Program-made: the position numbers and the translations under genes
The notes under the pieces: model-generated
The model's input: only the letters and a program-made list of their open reading frames with translations
Told to the model about the DNA's origin: nothing
The model's database searches: none
Part shown: positions 1-7,229 of the stretch, piece by piece
How the letters are laid out: the number at the start of each line of letters is the position of its first letter
How positions within the stretch are numbered: position 1 is the first letter of the stretch
Assembly: GCA_946626265.1 (NCBI GenBank)
Contig: CAMOUE010000034.1
Span: 1 to 14,768, forward strand
From: an uncultured Eggerthellaceae bacterium
Lineage (GTDB): Bacteria; Actinomycetota; Coriobacteriia; Coriobacteriales; Eggerthellaceae
Direction of reading: 5' to 3'
Length of the DNA stretch: 14,768 nucleotides

Positions 1-90
1 GGCTCCCGCCGGCACGGGGGCTCCCGCCGTCACGGGGGTCCCCGCAGGCACGGGAACTCCCATCGGCACGTGGGTCCCCGCATGCGGGGC
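1..90 (-). repeat. 18-bp degenerate tandem repeat, five units, inside the zinc-ribbon gene
   Basis: Five consecutive 18-bp units (1-18, 19-36, 37-54, 55-72, 73-90) share the pattern ggctcccgccggcacggg with scattered changes. In the zinc-ribbon frame they encode hexapeptides PRADGS, SRACGD, PRDGGS, PRAGGS. The unit at 73-90 encodes most of the second knuckle plus an Asp (CPACGD), so the array looks like expansion of the knuckle-coding segment. The array may continue beyond base 1. Confidence 0.7.
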
Positions 91-142
91 AGAAGTTTCC
101 TGCGTTCTCACGCCCGCACCGCGGGCACGTCCATCGCGTCAT
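1..142 (-). CDS. Zinc-ribbon protein, 5' part only (runs off the left edge)
   Basis: An ATG at 142-140 opens a frame of 47 codons that continues past base 1 without a stop. The product begins MTRWTCPRCG and has two CxxC knuckles, CPRC at residues 6-9 and CPAC at 18-21, the layout of a short N-terminal zinc ribbon that holds one zinc ion. After the second knuckle the protein turns into Arg/Gly/Ser/Pro/Asp-rich hexapeptides (see the repeat entry). The start lies 3 nt past the stop of the PH-domain gene, and GAGGA ends 10 nt before the ATG, so the two genes are probably co-transcribed and translationally linked. Small zinc ribbons of this kind usually cap larger membrane or regulatory proteins in Gram-positive bacteria. 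The rest of the protein, and so its function, cannot be seen. Confidence 0.7.
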   Translation of the reverse strand, partial: MTRWTCPRCGRENAGNFCPACGDPRADGSSRACGDPRDGGSPRAGGS

Positions 143-145
143 GGC

Positions 146-637
146 CTACACGTCCTCGCGGGCGAGGCGCGCCAGCTCGGCAGCGCGATCGCGCAGCTGC
201 TCGGCAGTCTCGAACCGCAATCCAGGTATCACGTGCTCGTGCGCGGCTGTCGCAACGGTTACGCTGGCCAGGCCGAATGCGCGCAAGATGGGGCCTTGGC
301 GCGTGTCGGTGTTCTGAACGCGGATAAACGGAATGGTATAGCGCTTGCGCCAGACGATCCCTTTCGCGATGTCGAGATAGTCCTCCGACACCTCGTAGCG
401 CCAGCGTGCGTAGCGGATGGGCGGCAGAACCGCGAGCCACACGACGAGCGCCACGACGAAGCAGACGCCGACAACCGCGATGAGGACGCGACCCACGCCC
501 GCGGTGGCGGGCACCGTGCACAGAACGCCCGGCGCGATTGCCAGGCACGCGAATATGAAGACGATCCAGATGGCGTCGTTGATGCGCCACACGTTCTTGA
601 CGCGCGGGTCGAGCTGGTTTGCGGGCATAGGCTTCAT
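146..637 (-). CDS. Membrane protein with bacterial PH domain (YdbS/bPH2-like)
   Basis: A protein of 163 residues. Two hydrophobic segments (about 22-44 and 50-73) form a membrane hairpin. They are followed by a bacterial PH domain of the bPH2 type (about 76-150), recognisable from RYARWRYEVSEDYLDI, KGIVWRKRYTIPFIRVQN and QGPILRAFGLASVTVATA. Proteins of this family are small membrane-anchored modules of unknown biochemical activity. The ATG at 637 is chosen because GAGGGGAG lies just upstream on the minus strand; the frame stays open further upstream but has no ribosome site and runs over the metA 3' end. The stop TAG is 3 nt before the zinc-ribbon start, so the two probably form a unit. It follows metA after an 82-bp gap with a possible terminator. 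The family call is solid; a cellular role is not known. Confidence 0.88.
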   Translation of the reverse strand: MKPMPANQLDPRVKNVWRINDAIWIVFIFACLAIAPGVLCTVPATAGVGRVLIAVVGVCFVVALVVWLAVLPPIRYARWRYEVSEDYLDIAKGIVWRKRYTIPFIRVQNTDTRQGPILRAFGLASVTVATAAHEHVIPGLRFETAEQLRDRAAELARLAREDV

Positions 638-683
638 GTCTCTCCCCTCATATGCCAGCGGGAAAAGGAAACGCGAACGAAAG

Positions 684-699
684 CGAGGGGCATCCCTCG
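684..699 (-). terminator. Possible terminator after metA
   Basis: CGAGGG-gcat-CCCTCG forms a 6-bp hairpin 21 nt past the metA stop. On the minus strand it is followed by a T-rich stretch (CTTTCGTTCGCGTTTCCTTTT), as in an intrinsic terminator, although the stem is short. Confidence 0.45.
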
Positions 700-719
700 G
701 CCCCCTCCGCCCGCTTGGC

Positions 720-1859
720 TCACCTCCACGGGTCGGGCTCGAACAGCGGAGGCTCTTCTCGGCGATCGGAATACGGGTCGTAACCGTCATCGTCCTCGTT
801 CTCGGGACGCAGGAACTCGGAGACGGCGGGGGCAGGCGCGGCAACCGGCTTGGGCTTCGACTCGAGCGTCGTGGCGATCATCGAGCGCGAGCCCAGCTTG
901 GCCCTGTGGGCCTCGGCGTCGGCGATCTTGCTCGTCTCGACCTCGCCCGCATTCTGGATGTCGTACGGCGTCGTCTGGTAGACGTAGTAGTTCAGCCAGT
1001 TCGTGTACAACAGCTGCGCATGTGCGCGCCAATTCGAGCTCGGCGGGTTGGAAGGGTCGTCGTCCGGGTAGTAATGCGCCGGCACCGCAATATCGAGCCC
1101 GCGCGCCACGTCGCGCTCGTACTCGCCGTTGAGCGTGGCGCGGTCGTACTCGGGATGCCCGAACACGAAGAAATGCCGGCTGTTCGTGCTTTTCGCGATG
1201 TAGACGCCCGCCTCGTCGGACACGGCCACGAGCTCGAGGTGCGGATGGCGCTCGATGTCTTCGGCATGCACCTCGGTGTAGCGCGAATGCGGCGCCCAGA
1301 AACGGTCGTCGAACCCGCGCAGCAAAGGCGAGGTCAGCTTGATCTGGCGATGCTCGAACACGCCCGACACCTTCGCGGGCAGCTCGTGCTTGCGGATGCC
1401 GTAATGGTAGTAAATGCCCGCCTGGGCACCCCAGCAGATATGCAACGTGGAGTGCACGTGCGTGCGCGTCCACTCCATGATGTCGCACAGCTCCGGCCAA
1501 TAGTCCACGTCCTCGAACTCGAGCAGCTCGACCGGCGCTCCCGTTATGATCATGCCGTCGAAATGCTCGTGCTCGATCTCGTCGAACGTGCGGTAGAACG
1601 TCTCGAGATGCTGCTCGGAAACGTTCTTTGCGTCGTGGCTCGCCATGCGCAGCAGCGTGATCTCGATCTGCAGGGGCGTGTTCGAGAGCTTGCGCAGAAT
1701 CTGCGTCTCGGTCGCGATCTTCGTGGGCATGAGGTTGAGGAGCACCACGCGCAACGGACGTATGTCCTGATGCATGGCGCGATATTCCGTCATGACGAAT
1801 ATGTTCTCGCTCGCCAGCTGATCGGTGGCCGGCAGCGCGTCGGGAATGCGGATGGGCAT
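720..1859 (-). CDS. metAA: Homoserine O-acyltransferase (MetA family), predicted acetyl-CoA-dependent
   Basis: A cytoplasmic enzyme of 379 residues that activates the hydroxyl of L-homoserine for methionine synthesis. All family landmarks fall at the standard numbering: nucleophile Cys142 (HICWGAQAG), His235 and Glu237 (FVFGHPEYDR), and Lys47 in LMPTKIATETQ. Position 111 is Glu (GAPVELLEFEDVDYW). In characterised MetA proteins Glu at this site gives acetyl-CoA use, while Gly, as in E. coli, gives succinyl-CoA use, so O-acetylhomoserine is the predicted product. The usual domain ends near residue 307. About 70 further residues form a low-complexity tail rich in Pro, Ala, Glu and Asp. The start at 1859 has an ideal AAGGAGG at 1867-1873, 7 nt away. 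The gene lies 67 bp after the ABC exporter; TATCAT at 1899-1894 could be a -10 box but no -35 match is seen. No SAM riboswitch fits in this gap. Confidence 0.95.
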   Translation of the reverse strand: MPIRIPDALPATDQLASENIFVMTEYRAMHQDIRPLRVVLLNLMPTKIATETQILRKLSNTPLQIEITLLRMASHDAKNVSEQHLETFYRTFDEIEHEHFDGMIITGAPVELLEFEDVDYWPELCDIMEWTRTHVHSTLHICWGAQAGIYYHYGIRKHELPAKVSGVFEHRQIKLTSPLLRGFDDRFWAPHSRYTEVHAEDIERHPHLELVAVSDEAGVYIAKSTNSRHFFVFGHPEYDRATLNGEYERDVARGLDIAVPAHYYPDDDPSNPPSSNWRAHAQLLYTNWLNYYVYQTTPYDIQNAGEVETSKIADAEAHRAKLGSRSMIATTLESKPKPVAAPAPAVSEFLRPENEDDDGYDPYSDRREEPPLFEPDPWR

Positions 1860-1926
1860 GACACAACCTCCTTGAGGCGGAATAGGTCAGACCATGATAA
1901 CGCAACCGAGCGCCGTGCGCGTCGGG

Positions 1927-4900
1927 CTATTCGCTTCTCAAGGCCTCGACGGGATCCTTGCGGCTCGCGGAACGCGACGGGATAAGCCCCGCCACGAACG
2001 TCAGCGCGACGCTGATGCCCACGAGTATGACGGCGGCGCCCACGGGCAGCAACGCCACATTCGGGACGTCGAACATCTCGTAGACGATCATGTTCGCGGG
2101 TATGCACCCGAGCGCCGTGACGCCGACGCCGAGCAAGCCCGCGATGAGGCCCTCGATGATCGTCTCGGCGTTGAACACGCGGCTGATGTCGCCCTTCGAT
2201 GCGCCGATGGACCGCAAGATGCCGATTTCCTTCTTGCGCTCGAGCACCGAAATGTACGTGATGACGCCGATCATGATCGACGACACGATCAGCGAGATCG
2301 CCACGAACGCGACGAGCACGTACGAGATCATGTTCACGATGTCGGTTACCGACGACATGAGCGTGCCGACGATGTCGGTGTACGAGATGACCTTGTCCTC
2401 GTCGTCGGCGCGCATCCGGTCGTTGTAGCCGTCGAGGATCTCGAGCACTTTCTCCTTGCTGTCGAAATCCTTCGGGTAGATGCTGATTTCGAACGGCTTG
2501 TCGAAATCGGCGTATCCGAGCTTCTTCAGGTTGTTGTCGTACGAATGCTCCTCGACGCGCATCATGGACGACATGAGCTCGGCGAGCTCGTTCTCGTCCA
2601 TGTTGAACTGGAACGCGTTGGCGAACGCGTCCGCGTCGAACCCGAACGCATTGCCCATATTGGACGCGAACTGCCCCATGACCTGCTCGAGCATGGAGCC
2701 AATCTGGTCTTCCAGAAGCTTCGTGATCTCGTCCATGTACTGTTCGATGAGCTGCGTGAAGTACTTCGTGATCGCGTCGGAGATCTGCGACTCGACCGCC
2801 TCGCCGATCTGCGTGGCGTACGCCGCCGCCAAACGCTGGCCGACGACGCCGCCAAGCCCCTCGGGAGTGGTGCCCAGCCGTTGCGCGATCTGGTCGGTGA
2901 GCTGCTGCTGGATGCTACGCGAATCGACCGAGCCGATGATGGCCGCGATCTGTTGGCTCACGACGCCCGACGTGTTCAGGTACTCGCTTACGTCGCCCGT
3001 GGGATGCGCGGCGCGCCAGCCGATGTAGTCTTGCGATATGGCGGAAATCGCATTGTTGACCGTCGCCCCGCCGTCCGCGAACTCAACGTTGATGCCCGCG
3101 ATTATCTCGGCCATCGCAGCATCCGAGAGCTCGGGGAACTGCCTTTGAATATCCTCGAGCGTTATCTGCGAGGCCACGTTGTTCGCCATCTCGGTGAAAT
3201 CCATCGGGGGCAGATCCATTGCCGACGGATCGAGCGACGAGAGGTCGAGGGAGGAAAGGTCGGCCGACGAGAGGTCCATGCCGGACATGTCGAGCCCGCT
3301 CATGTCAAGCGCGCTGGCGTCGAACGAGAACGCTGACGTCAGGGCCGATTCGTCGACCGTGAACAACGAGCTCATGTCGAAATCGCCGCCCTCTTCCTCT
3401 TCGAGCTCGTCGAAGGACTTGCCGCTGAACACGTCCTTCTTGGAGTCGGCAAGCTGGTCTTTGACGATCTCGGATTTCGAGGCGACGTCCACGATATGGC
3501 GCGTGAGCTCGGGCGTGTAGTAGATGCCCATGGTGAGGGCGAGCGCGTTCGACTCGGGCTTGGGCTGGACAATCCCGGCGATGACGAGGTCCTCGCCGTT
3601 GTCGACCAGGTCTTTCAGGTAATCCTTGTCGCCCGACTTGTCGACCCACACGTCGAAATCGCTGTCGTATTTATAGTAATCGGTGGCGTTCACGAGCTTG
3701 AACTTCATGCCGAGCACGTCATCGTAGGAGATGTCGATGTCCTCCTCGGAAACTTCGACCTCCTCTTCGTTCGCGAACTGCTTCACCATCTCCTTGAGCG
3801 TATCCGGGTTGCGCATGCCGAGCACGTACGAAAGGAAGTCGCTGATGCGGCCCGTTTGGCTGAGCACGAGCACGAGCTCGTCCTCCTTCTCGGGCCAATG
3901 GCCCGCGACCACGTCGTACTGCGCCATGACGACGGGGTCGTTGCCCATCGTCTCGGCGAACACGTCGGTCGACATGGACATCGACATGATGCTGTTCGAC
4001 GTCACGCCGGACCCGATGCCGAGAGCCGAGAACGACGTGTCGGGGTTCACTTGGCGCACGCCGTTCGACGTATCGGAGGCGAAGATCTGCGGCGTCACGG
4101 CGTACTCGTAGTAGATGTTGTTCGTGTACTGCTCGATTCCCGATTCGCCGCTATCAAAATACACCTTCAGCGCGGCGAGGTCGTTTTTGCCGATGCTCGA
4201 GAACATGCGGGTCAGCATGTTCGCCTCGCCGATCTTGCCTTCCTCCGGCTCGGCCGCCGCCGCCGAAGCGGACGAGCCCCCGCCATCGGAGCCTTCGTCC
4301 GACGAGCCCGCCATGCCCACCATCATCGACGTCATGTCGAAACCGGTCGAGAGGATTTGTAGCGGGTAGACCGAGAGGGTCTCCTCCTCGACGGTCTTGA
4401 TGTAGTTGTTCACGCCGTTTGCCAAAGCCAGGATGGCCGCGATTCCGATGATGCCGATCGAGCCGGCGATCGCGGTCATGATAGTGCGGCCCTTCTTCGT
4501 CATGAGGTTGTTGAACGACAGCGACAAAGCCGTGAGCGGCGACATGCGCGTGCGTCGCACCGGCTTCGCATTCGCCGCGGCGACCTCGTCGGCGGTAGGG
4601 TCGTACGGATCGGTGTCCGACCGGATCGTGCCGTCGGCGAGGTTGACGATGCGCGTCGCGTACTGCTCGGCGAGCTCGGGGTTGTGCGTGACCATGACGA
4701 CGAGTCGGTCGTCGGCGATCTCGGTGAGCAGGTCCATGATCTGGACGCTCGTCTTCGAGTCGAGCGCGCCCGTCGGCTCGTCGGCGAGCAGGATCTCGGG
4801 GTCGTTGATGAGTGCGCGGGCTATCGCCACGCGCTGCATCTGGCCGCCGGACATCTGGCTTGGCTTCTTGTCGACATGCTCGCCGAGCCCCACGCGCTCG

Positions 4901-5277
4901 AGCGCCTCGACCGCGCGCTTGCGGCGTTCCTCGCGCGACACGCCCGAAAGCGTGAGCGCGAGCTCCACGTTGGAGAGCACGGTCTGATGGGGAATGAGGT
5001 TGTAGCTTTGGAACACGAACCCGATCCGGTTGTTGCGGTACGTATCCCAGTCGCGGTCCTTGTATTGCTTCGTCGAGACGCCCTCGATGACCAGGTCGCC
5101 CGAATCGTAGTGGTCGAGACCGCCGATGATGTTGAGCATCGTCGTCTTGCCCGAGCCGGACGGGCCGAGAATGGCGACGAACTCGTTGTCCCTGAAGGAA
5201 ATCGAGACGTTGTCGAGCGCCTTCTGCGTAAAATTGCCCGTGGTATACGACTTGCATATATTCGTGAGCTGAAGCAT
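1927..5277 (-). CDS. ABC transporter, ATPase-permease fusion (MacB/FtsX-like) with large extracytoplasmic domain
   Basis: A single chain of 1116 residues. The N-terminal ATPase (about 1-225) is complete: Walker A GPSGSGKT 38-45, Q-loop Gln90, signature MSGGQMQR 142-149, Walker B ILLADEP 162-168 and His198. It belongs to the LolD/MacB-type class. The permease part starts with TM1 (about 264-288). A very long extracytoplasmic region (about 290-980) follows, with a Gly/Ser/Ala linker (322-345), acidic stretches, a pentapeptide-like strip (657-694) and a helical stretch (about 770-905). It ends with the conserved FtsX-type core, TM2 (about 983-1009), the cytoplasmic ERKKEIGILRSIGASKGDISRVF loop, and TM3-TM4 (about 1037-1062 and 1074-1099). 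This four-TM, mechanotransmission architecture fits export, peptide resistance or envelope remodelling rather than import. The substrate is unknown. The start is supported by GGAG 6 nt upstream. The gene stands alone after a strong terminator. Confidence 0.92.
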   Translation of the reverse strand: MLQLTNICKSYTTGNFTQKALDNVSISFRDNEFVAILGPSGSGKTTMLNIIGGLDHYDSGDLVIEGVSTKQYKDRDWDTYRNNRIGFVFQSYNLIPHQTVLSNVELALTLSGVSREERRKRAVEALERVGLGEHVDKKPSQMSGGQMQRVAIARALINDPEILLADEPTGALDSKTSVQIMDLLTEIADDRLVVMVTHNPELAEQYATRIVNLADGTIRSDTDPYDPTADEVAAANAKPVRRTRMSPLTALSLSFNNLMTKKGRTIMTAIAGSIGIIGIAAILALANGVNNYIKTVEEETLSVYPLQILSTGFDMTSMMVGMAGSSDEGSDGGGSSASAAAAEPEEGKIGEANMLTRMFSSIGKNDLAALKVYFDSGESGIEQYTNNIYYEYAVTPQIFASDTSNGVRQVNPDTSFSALGIGSGVTSNSIMSMSMSTDVFAETMGNDPVVMAQYDVVAGHWPEKEDELVLVLSQTGRISDFLSYVLGMRNPDTLKEMVKQFANEEEVEVSEEDIDISYDDVLGMKFKLVNATDYYKYDSDFDVWVDKSGDKDYLKDLVDNGEDLVIAGIVQPKPESNALALTMGIYYTPELTRHIVDVASKSEIVKDQLADSKKDVFSGKSFDELEEEEGGDFDMSSLFTVDESALTSAFSFDASALDMSGLDMSGMDLSSADLSSLDLSSLDPSAMDLPPMDFTEMANNVASQITLEDIQRQFPELSDAAMAEIIAGINVEFADGGATVNNAISAISQDYIGWRAAHPTGDVSEYLNTSGVVSQQIAAIIGSVDSRSIQQQLTDQIAQRLGTTPEGLGGVVGQRLAAAYATQIGEAVESQISDAITKYFTQLIEQYMDEITKLLEDQIGSMLEQVMGQFASNMGNAFGFDADAFANAFQFNMDENELAELMSSMMRVEEHSYDNNLKKLGYADFDKPFEISIYPKDFDSKEKVLEILDGYNDRMRADDEDKVISYTDIVGTLMSSVTDIVNMISYVLVAFVAISLIVSSIMIGVITYISVLERKKEIGILRSIGASKGDISRVFNAETIIEGLIAGLLGVGVTALGCIPANMIVYEMFDVPNVALLPVGAAVILVGISVALTFVAGLIPSRSASRKDPVEALRSE
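3196..3309 (-). repeat. Pentapeptide-repeat-like strip within the ABC exporter
   Basis: Residues 657-694 read as eight near-consecutive pentads, LDMSG LDMSG MDLSS ADLSS LDLSS LDPSA MDLPP MDF, close to the A(D/N)LxG-type pentapeptide repeat pattern. At the DNA level the units are diverged, so the period is clearer in protein. Confidence 0.6.
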
Positions 5278-5364
5278 CCCGGCTCCGTCTAATCAGTTGT
5301 GTGCAATTTTTTTCATGATATAACGAAAGGGCAAGCCGGCTCTTCACAGTCTGTAAACGAACAC
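5278..5364 (-). promoter_or_regulatory. Probable promoter/leader of the ABC exporter
   Basis: This 87-bp stretch lies between the terminator hairpin and the exporter start. It is much more AT-rich than the surroundings and on the minus strand contains TTATATCATGAAAAAAATTG. TATATC or TATCAT could serve as a -10 box, but no convincing -35 at 16-18 nt was found, so the exact promoter is uncertain. Confidence 0.35.
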
Positions 5365-5390
5365 GGGGCTCGGCAGATTCGCCAAGCCCC
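5365..5390 (-). terminator. Intrinsic terminator of the aminotransferase transcript
   Basis: On the minus strand GGGGCTTGGC-gaatct-GCCGAGCCCC forms a 10-bp stem (one U-G pair) with a 6-nt loop. It is followed by GTGTTCGTTT, a modest T-rich tail. It separates the aminotransferase from the ABC exporter. Confidence 0.65.
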
Positions 5391-5403
5391 GCCATCTCCG
5401 ATG

Positions 5404-5482
5404 CGGCAACGCCGCGCGCTCGCGGCGCCTCCCGACGACCGAGCGGCCCTTCGGCAGCGTCGCGCGCTCGCGGCGCCTCCCG
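5404..5482. repeat. 48-bp-period direct repeat (two 31-bp copies), each a GC hairpin
   Basis: The 31-bp blocks at 5404-5434 and 5452-5482 differ at two positions and share cgcgcgctcgcggcgcctcc. Each block holds a short inverted repeat, for example GCCGCG-cgct-CGCGGC at 5411-5426. They fill most of the gap between the aminotransferase stop (5489) and its terminator. Both copies could fold in the 3' end of the transcript. Confidence 0.7.
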
Positions 5483-5488
5483 CGTGCC

Positions 5489-6667
5489 CTATTCGTAATC
5501 CGCTTTCAACGCCTTCCAGGCCTTCATCGAGTTCTTTATGCATTCGGCGCTCACGCAGTAGCTTGCGCGGACCCAGCCTTTGACGCCAAAGCCGTCGGAC
5601 GGGACGAGCAGCAGGTCGTGGGCCTTGGCACGGTCGCTGAACGCGCATGCGTCCTCCTCGAGGGCCTTGACCCACAGGTAGAAAGCGCCGTCGGGCTGGA
5701 TGTAGGTGTACCCCAGCTCGTCGAGGCCCGCCGTCAGAAGCGCGCGGTTCTCGGCGTACGCCTCGACGTTCGTGGGAAGCTCGATGCACTTCTCGATGAC
5801 CCGCTGGAACATGACGGGCGCGCAGATGAACCCGAGCGCCCTGCCCGCGCCCCCGACGGCGGCGGCGACGTCCGCCGCGTTGTCCATGTTGTCGGAGACG
5901 TAGATGTAGCCGATGCGCTCGCCCGGCAGAGACAGGCTCTTCGCCCAGGAATAGCAGACGATGGTGTCCTTGTAGAAGTTCGCGGTGAACGGCACCTCGT
6001 CGCCGTACGTGATCTCGCGGTACGGCTCGTCGCTGATGATGTAGATCGGATGGCCCAGCTCCGCCTCCTTCTCGGAAAGCATGGTCGAGAGCTCCTCGAT
6101 GTTCTGCTGGGTGTAGATGCAGCCGACCGGATTGTTCGGCGAGTTGATTACCACGGCCGCAGTGCGCTCGTTGACGGCGGCGCGCAACGCGTCGATGTCG
6201 AGCTGGAAATCGTCGGGCCTCATGGGAACCTCGATGCACGTGCAGCCAGCCGACTCGGTCATGACCTTGTACTCGGGGAAGTACGGCGCGTTGACGATGA
6301 CCTCGTCGCCCGGGTTCGTGATCGCCGCCACGGTGATGTACAGCGCGGCGGTCGCGCCGGCGGTCAAATACACCTGGCCCGCCGTCGCGTCGATACCGAA
6401 ACGCTTCTTCAGGTTGTCGGCGACAGCCTGGCGCGCGCTTGCGAGCCCGGCCGCCATCGTGTAGCCGTGAAGGACCTCGGGCGGCTCTTCGAGAAGCTCG
6501 AGGATGCGCTCCTTTACGCCGTCGGGCGCGGGAATCGAAGGGTTGCCGATGCTCAGGTCGTACACGTTCTCCTCGCCGATCTCGGCTTTGCGGTCCAAGC
6601 CGTAGGCGTACAGCACGCGAATGGGGTTCGGCTGCTTGCCCAGGCCCAGCATGCGCTCGTTTATCAT
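5489..6667 (-). CDS. PLP-dependent class I/II aminotransferase (aspartate aminotransferase fold)
   Basis: A cytoplasmic fold-type I enzyme of 392 residues from the chosen start. In numbering from the ATG at 6673, the motifs are NSPNNPVG (177-184, cofactor Asn), SDEPYRE (Asp215 and Tyr218 contacting PLP), SWAKSLSLPGERIGY (Schiff-base Lys245) and the substrate carboxylate Arg at WVRASYC (Arg369). The N-terminal YDLSIGNPSIPAPDGV matches the substrate-gating loop of this family. The exact amino acid pair cannot be read from sequence; aspartate, alanine or a related substrate is plausible. The ATG at 6667 is preferred over 6673 because AGGAG (6676-6680) is 8 nt from the former and only 2 nt from the latter. 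It follows the universal stress gene and lies near an amino acid transporter, so a role in amino acid catabolism or interconversion is a reasonable inference. Confidence 0.92.
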   Translation of the reverse strand: MINERMLGLGKQPNPIRVLYAYGLDRKAEIGEENVYDLSIGNPSIPAPDGVKERILELLEEPPEVLHGYTMAAGLASARQAVADNLKKRFGIDATAGQVYLTAGATAALYITVAAITNPGDEVIVNAPYFPEYKVMTESAGCTCIEVPMRPDDFQLDIDALRAAVNERTAAVVINSPNNPVGCIYTQQNIEELSTMLSEKEAELGHPIYIISDEPYREITYGDEVPFTANFYKDTIVCYSWAKSLSLPGERIGYIYVSDNMDNAADVAAAVGGAGRALGFICAPVMFQRVIEKCIELPTNVEAYAENRALLTAGLDELGYTYIQPDGAFYLWVKALEEDACAFSDRAKAHDLLLVPSDGFGVKGWVRASYCVSAECIKNSMKAWKALKADYE

Positions 6668-6675
6668 GCTCATCT

Positions 6676-6680
6676 CTCCT
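6676..6680 (-). promoter_or_regulatory. Ribosome binding site deciding the aminotransferase start
   Basis: AGGAG on the minus strand is 8 nt from the ATG at 6667 but only 2 nt from the ATG at 6673, favouring the shorter protein. Confidence 0.6.
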
Positions 6681-6695
6681 CGTCAGCTCGTGAGA

Positions 6696-6715
6696 GGGGC
6701 GGCCGCAGCCGCCCC
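6696..6715 (-). other. Perfect 8-bp hairpin between the universal stress and aminotransferase genes
   Basis: GGGGCGGC-cgca-GCCGCCCC is a perfect 8-bp stem with a 4-nt loop, 6 nt past the universal stress stop and 16 nt before the aminotransferase ribosome site. No T tract follows on the minus strand, so it is more likely an mRNA-stabilising or partial attenuating structure than a full terminator. Confidence 0.55.
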
Positions 6716-6721
6716 CGATGC

Positions 6722-7198
6722 CTATTCCTCGTTGTCGTATTCGTTCGAAATCTCAAGCGACTCGGGCTTCACCACCAGAACGTCGCACTCCATGTTGCGG
6801 ATGAGGTACGTCGAAACGCTGCCGACGAACGCGTACTTGATATTGGAAAGCCCGCGCGCGCCGCAGATCACCAAATCGGGCTTGAAGGGCGCGATGAGCG
6901 CCTCGGCAAGCGTGTCGGTGATGCGACCCGCCCGAACCTGCACGTCGACGCTTGGGATCTCCCCGTCGTTGCGGGCGCGCGTGAGCAGGGGCTCGAGCGC
7001 CTCCTCGATACGGGCCAGCCCGTCGTCGCACAGGGCGCGGAAGTCTATGCCGTTCGCCTCGTAGGGCACGGAGTCGATAACGTGCCCGAACAGCACCTCG
7101 GAGTTGTTATCGTGCGCGACGGACAATGCGCGGCGGGCAACTGCCTCCTGCGTCGAGGCGCCGTCGAGCGATGCGAAAATACGATTGTAACGTGCCAT
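6722..7198 (-). CDS. Universal stress protein (UspA family, ATP-binding type)
   Basis: A 158-residue single UspA domain beginning MARYNRIFASLDGA. The ATP-binding signature G-2x-G-9x-G-S is intact as GARGLSNIKYAFVGS near residues 114-128, so this should be a nucleotide-binding member. The N-terminal strand with Asp (FASLDGA) and the final strand CDVLVVKPES are typical. The ATG at 7198 has AGGAG 8 nt upstream; the open frame that continues to 7381 crosses the permease 3' end and the promoter and is not used. TACAAT (7235-7230) is a good -10 box in the upstream gap. UspA proteins are stress-induced and the family often has no assigned biochemical partner. Here it sits between amino acid transporter genes and an aminotransferase. 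Confidence 0.93.
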   Translation of the reverse strand: MARYNRIFASLDGASTQEAVARRALSVAHDNNSEVLFGHVIDSVPYEANGIDFRALCDDGLARIEEALEPLLTRARNDGEIPSVDVQVRAGRITDTLAEALIAPFKPDLVICGARGLSNIKYAFVGSVSTYLIRNMECDVLVVKPESLEISNEYDNEE

Positions 7199-7229
7199 GA
7201 TGCATCTCCTATTCGTAAAGCTTAGCGCT

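Noticed and set aside
1..111. Alternative minus-strand frame giving PVPAGA-type hexapeptides from a GTG at 111
   Set aside because: The zinc-ribbon frame starts with an ATG, has a ribosome site, is adjacent to the PH gene and encodes two clean CxxC knuckles, so the other frame is a by-product of the 18-bp period.
638..844. Longer PH-domain protein starting at 844
   Set aside because: The extra 69 residues are Arg/Pro/Ser-rich and overlap the metA 3' end; GAGGGGAG precedes the ATG at 637.
417..1985. Long open frame on the plus strand opposite metA
   Set aside because: It is the antisense shadow of a fully conserved metA; the product is Arg/Val/Leu-rich without domains and has no ribosome site. 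The same holds for plus-strand frames over 1894-3336, 5618-7225, 7197-8747, 11535-13199 and 13030-14631.
1927..5277. ATPase partner for the amino acid permease
   Set aside because: This ATPase is already fused to an FtsX-type permease and belongs to the MacB/LolD-like class, not the GlnQ class.
5404..5482. CRISPR-like repeat
   Set aside because: Only two copies with a 17-bp gap between them, GC hairpins within each, no cas genes.
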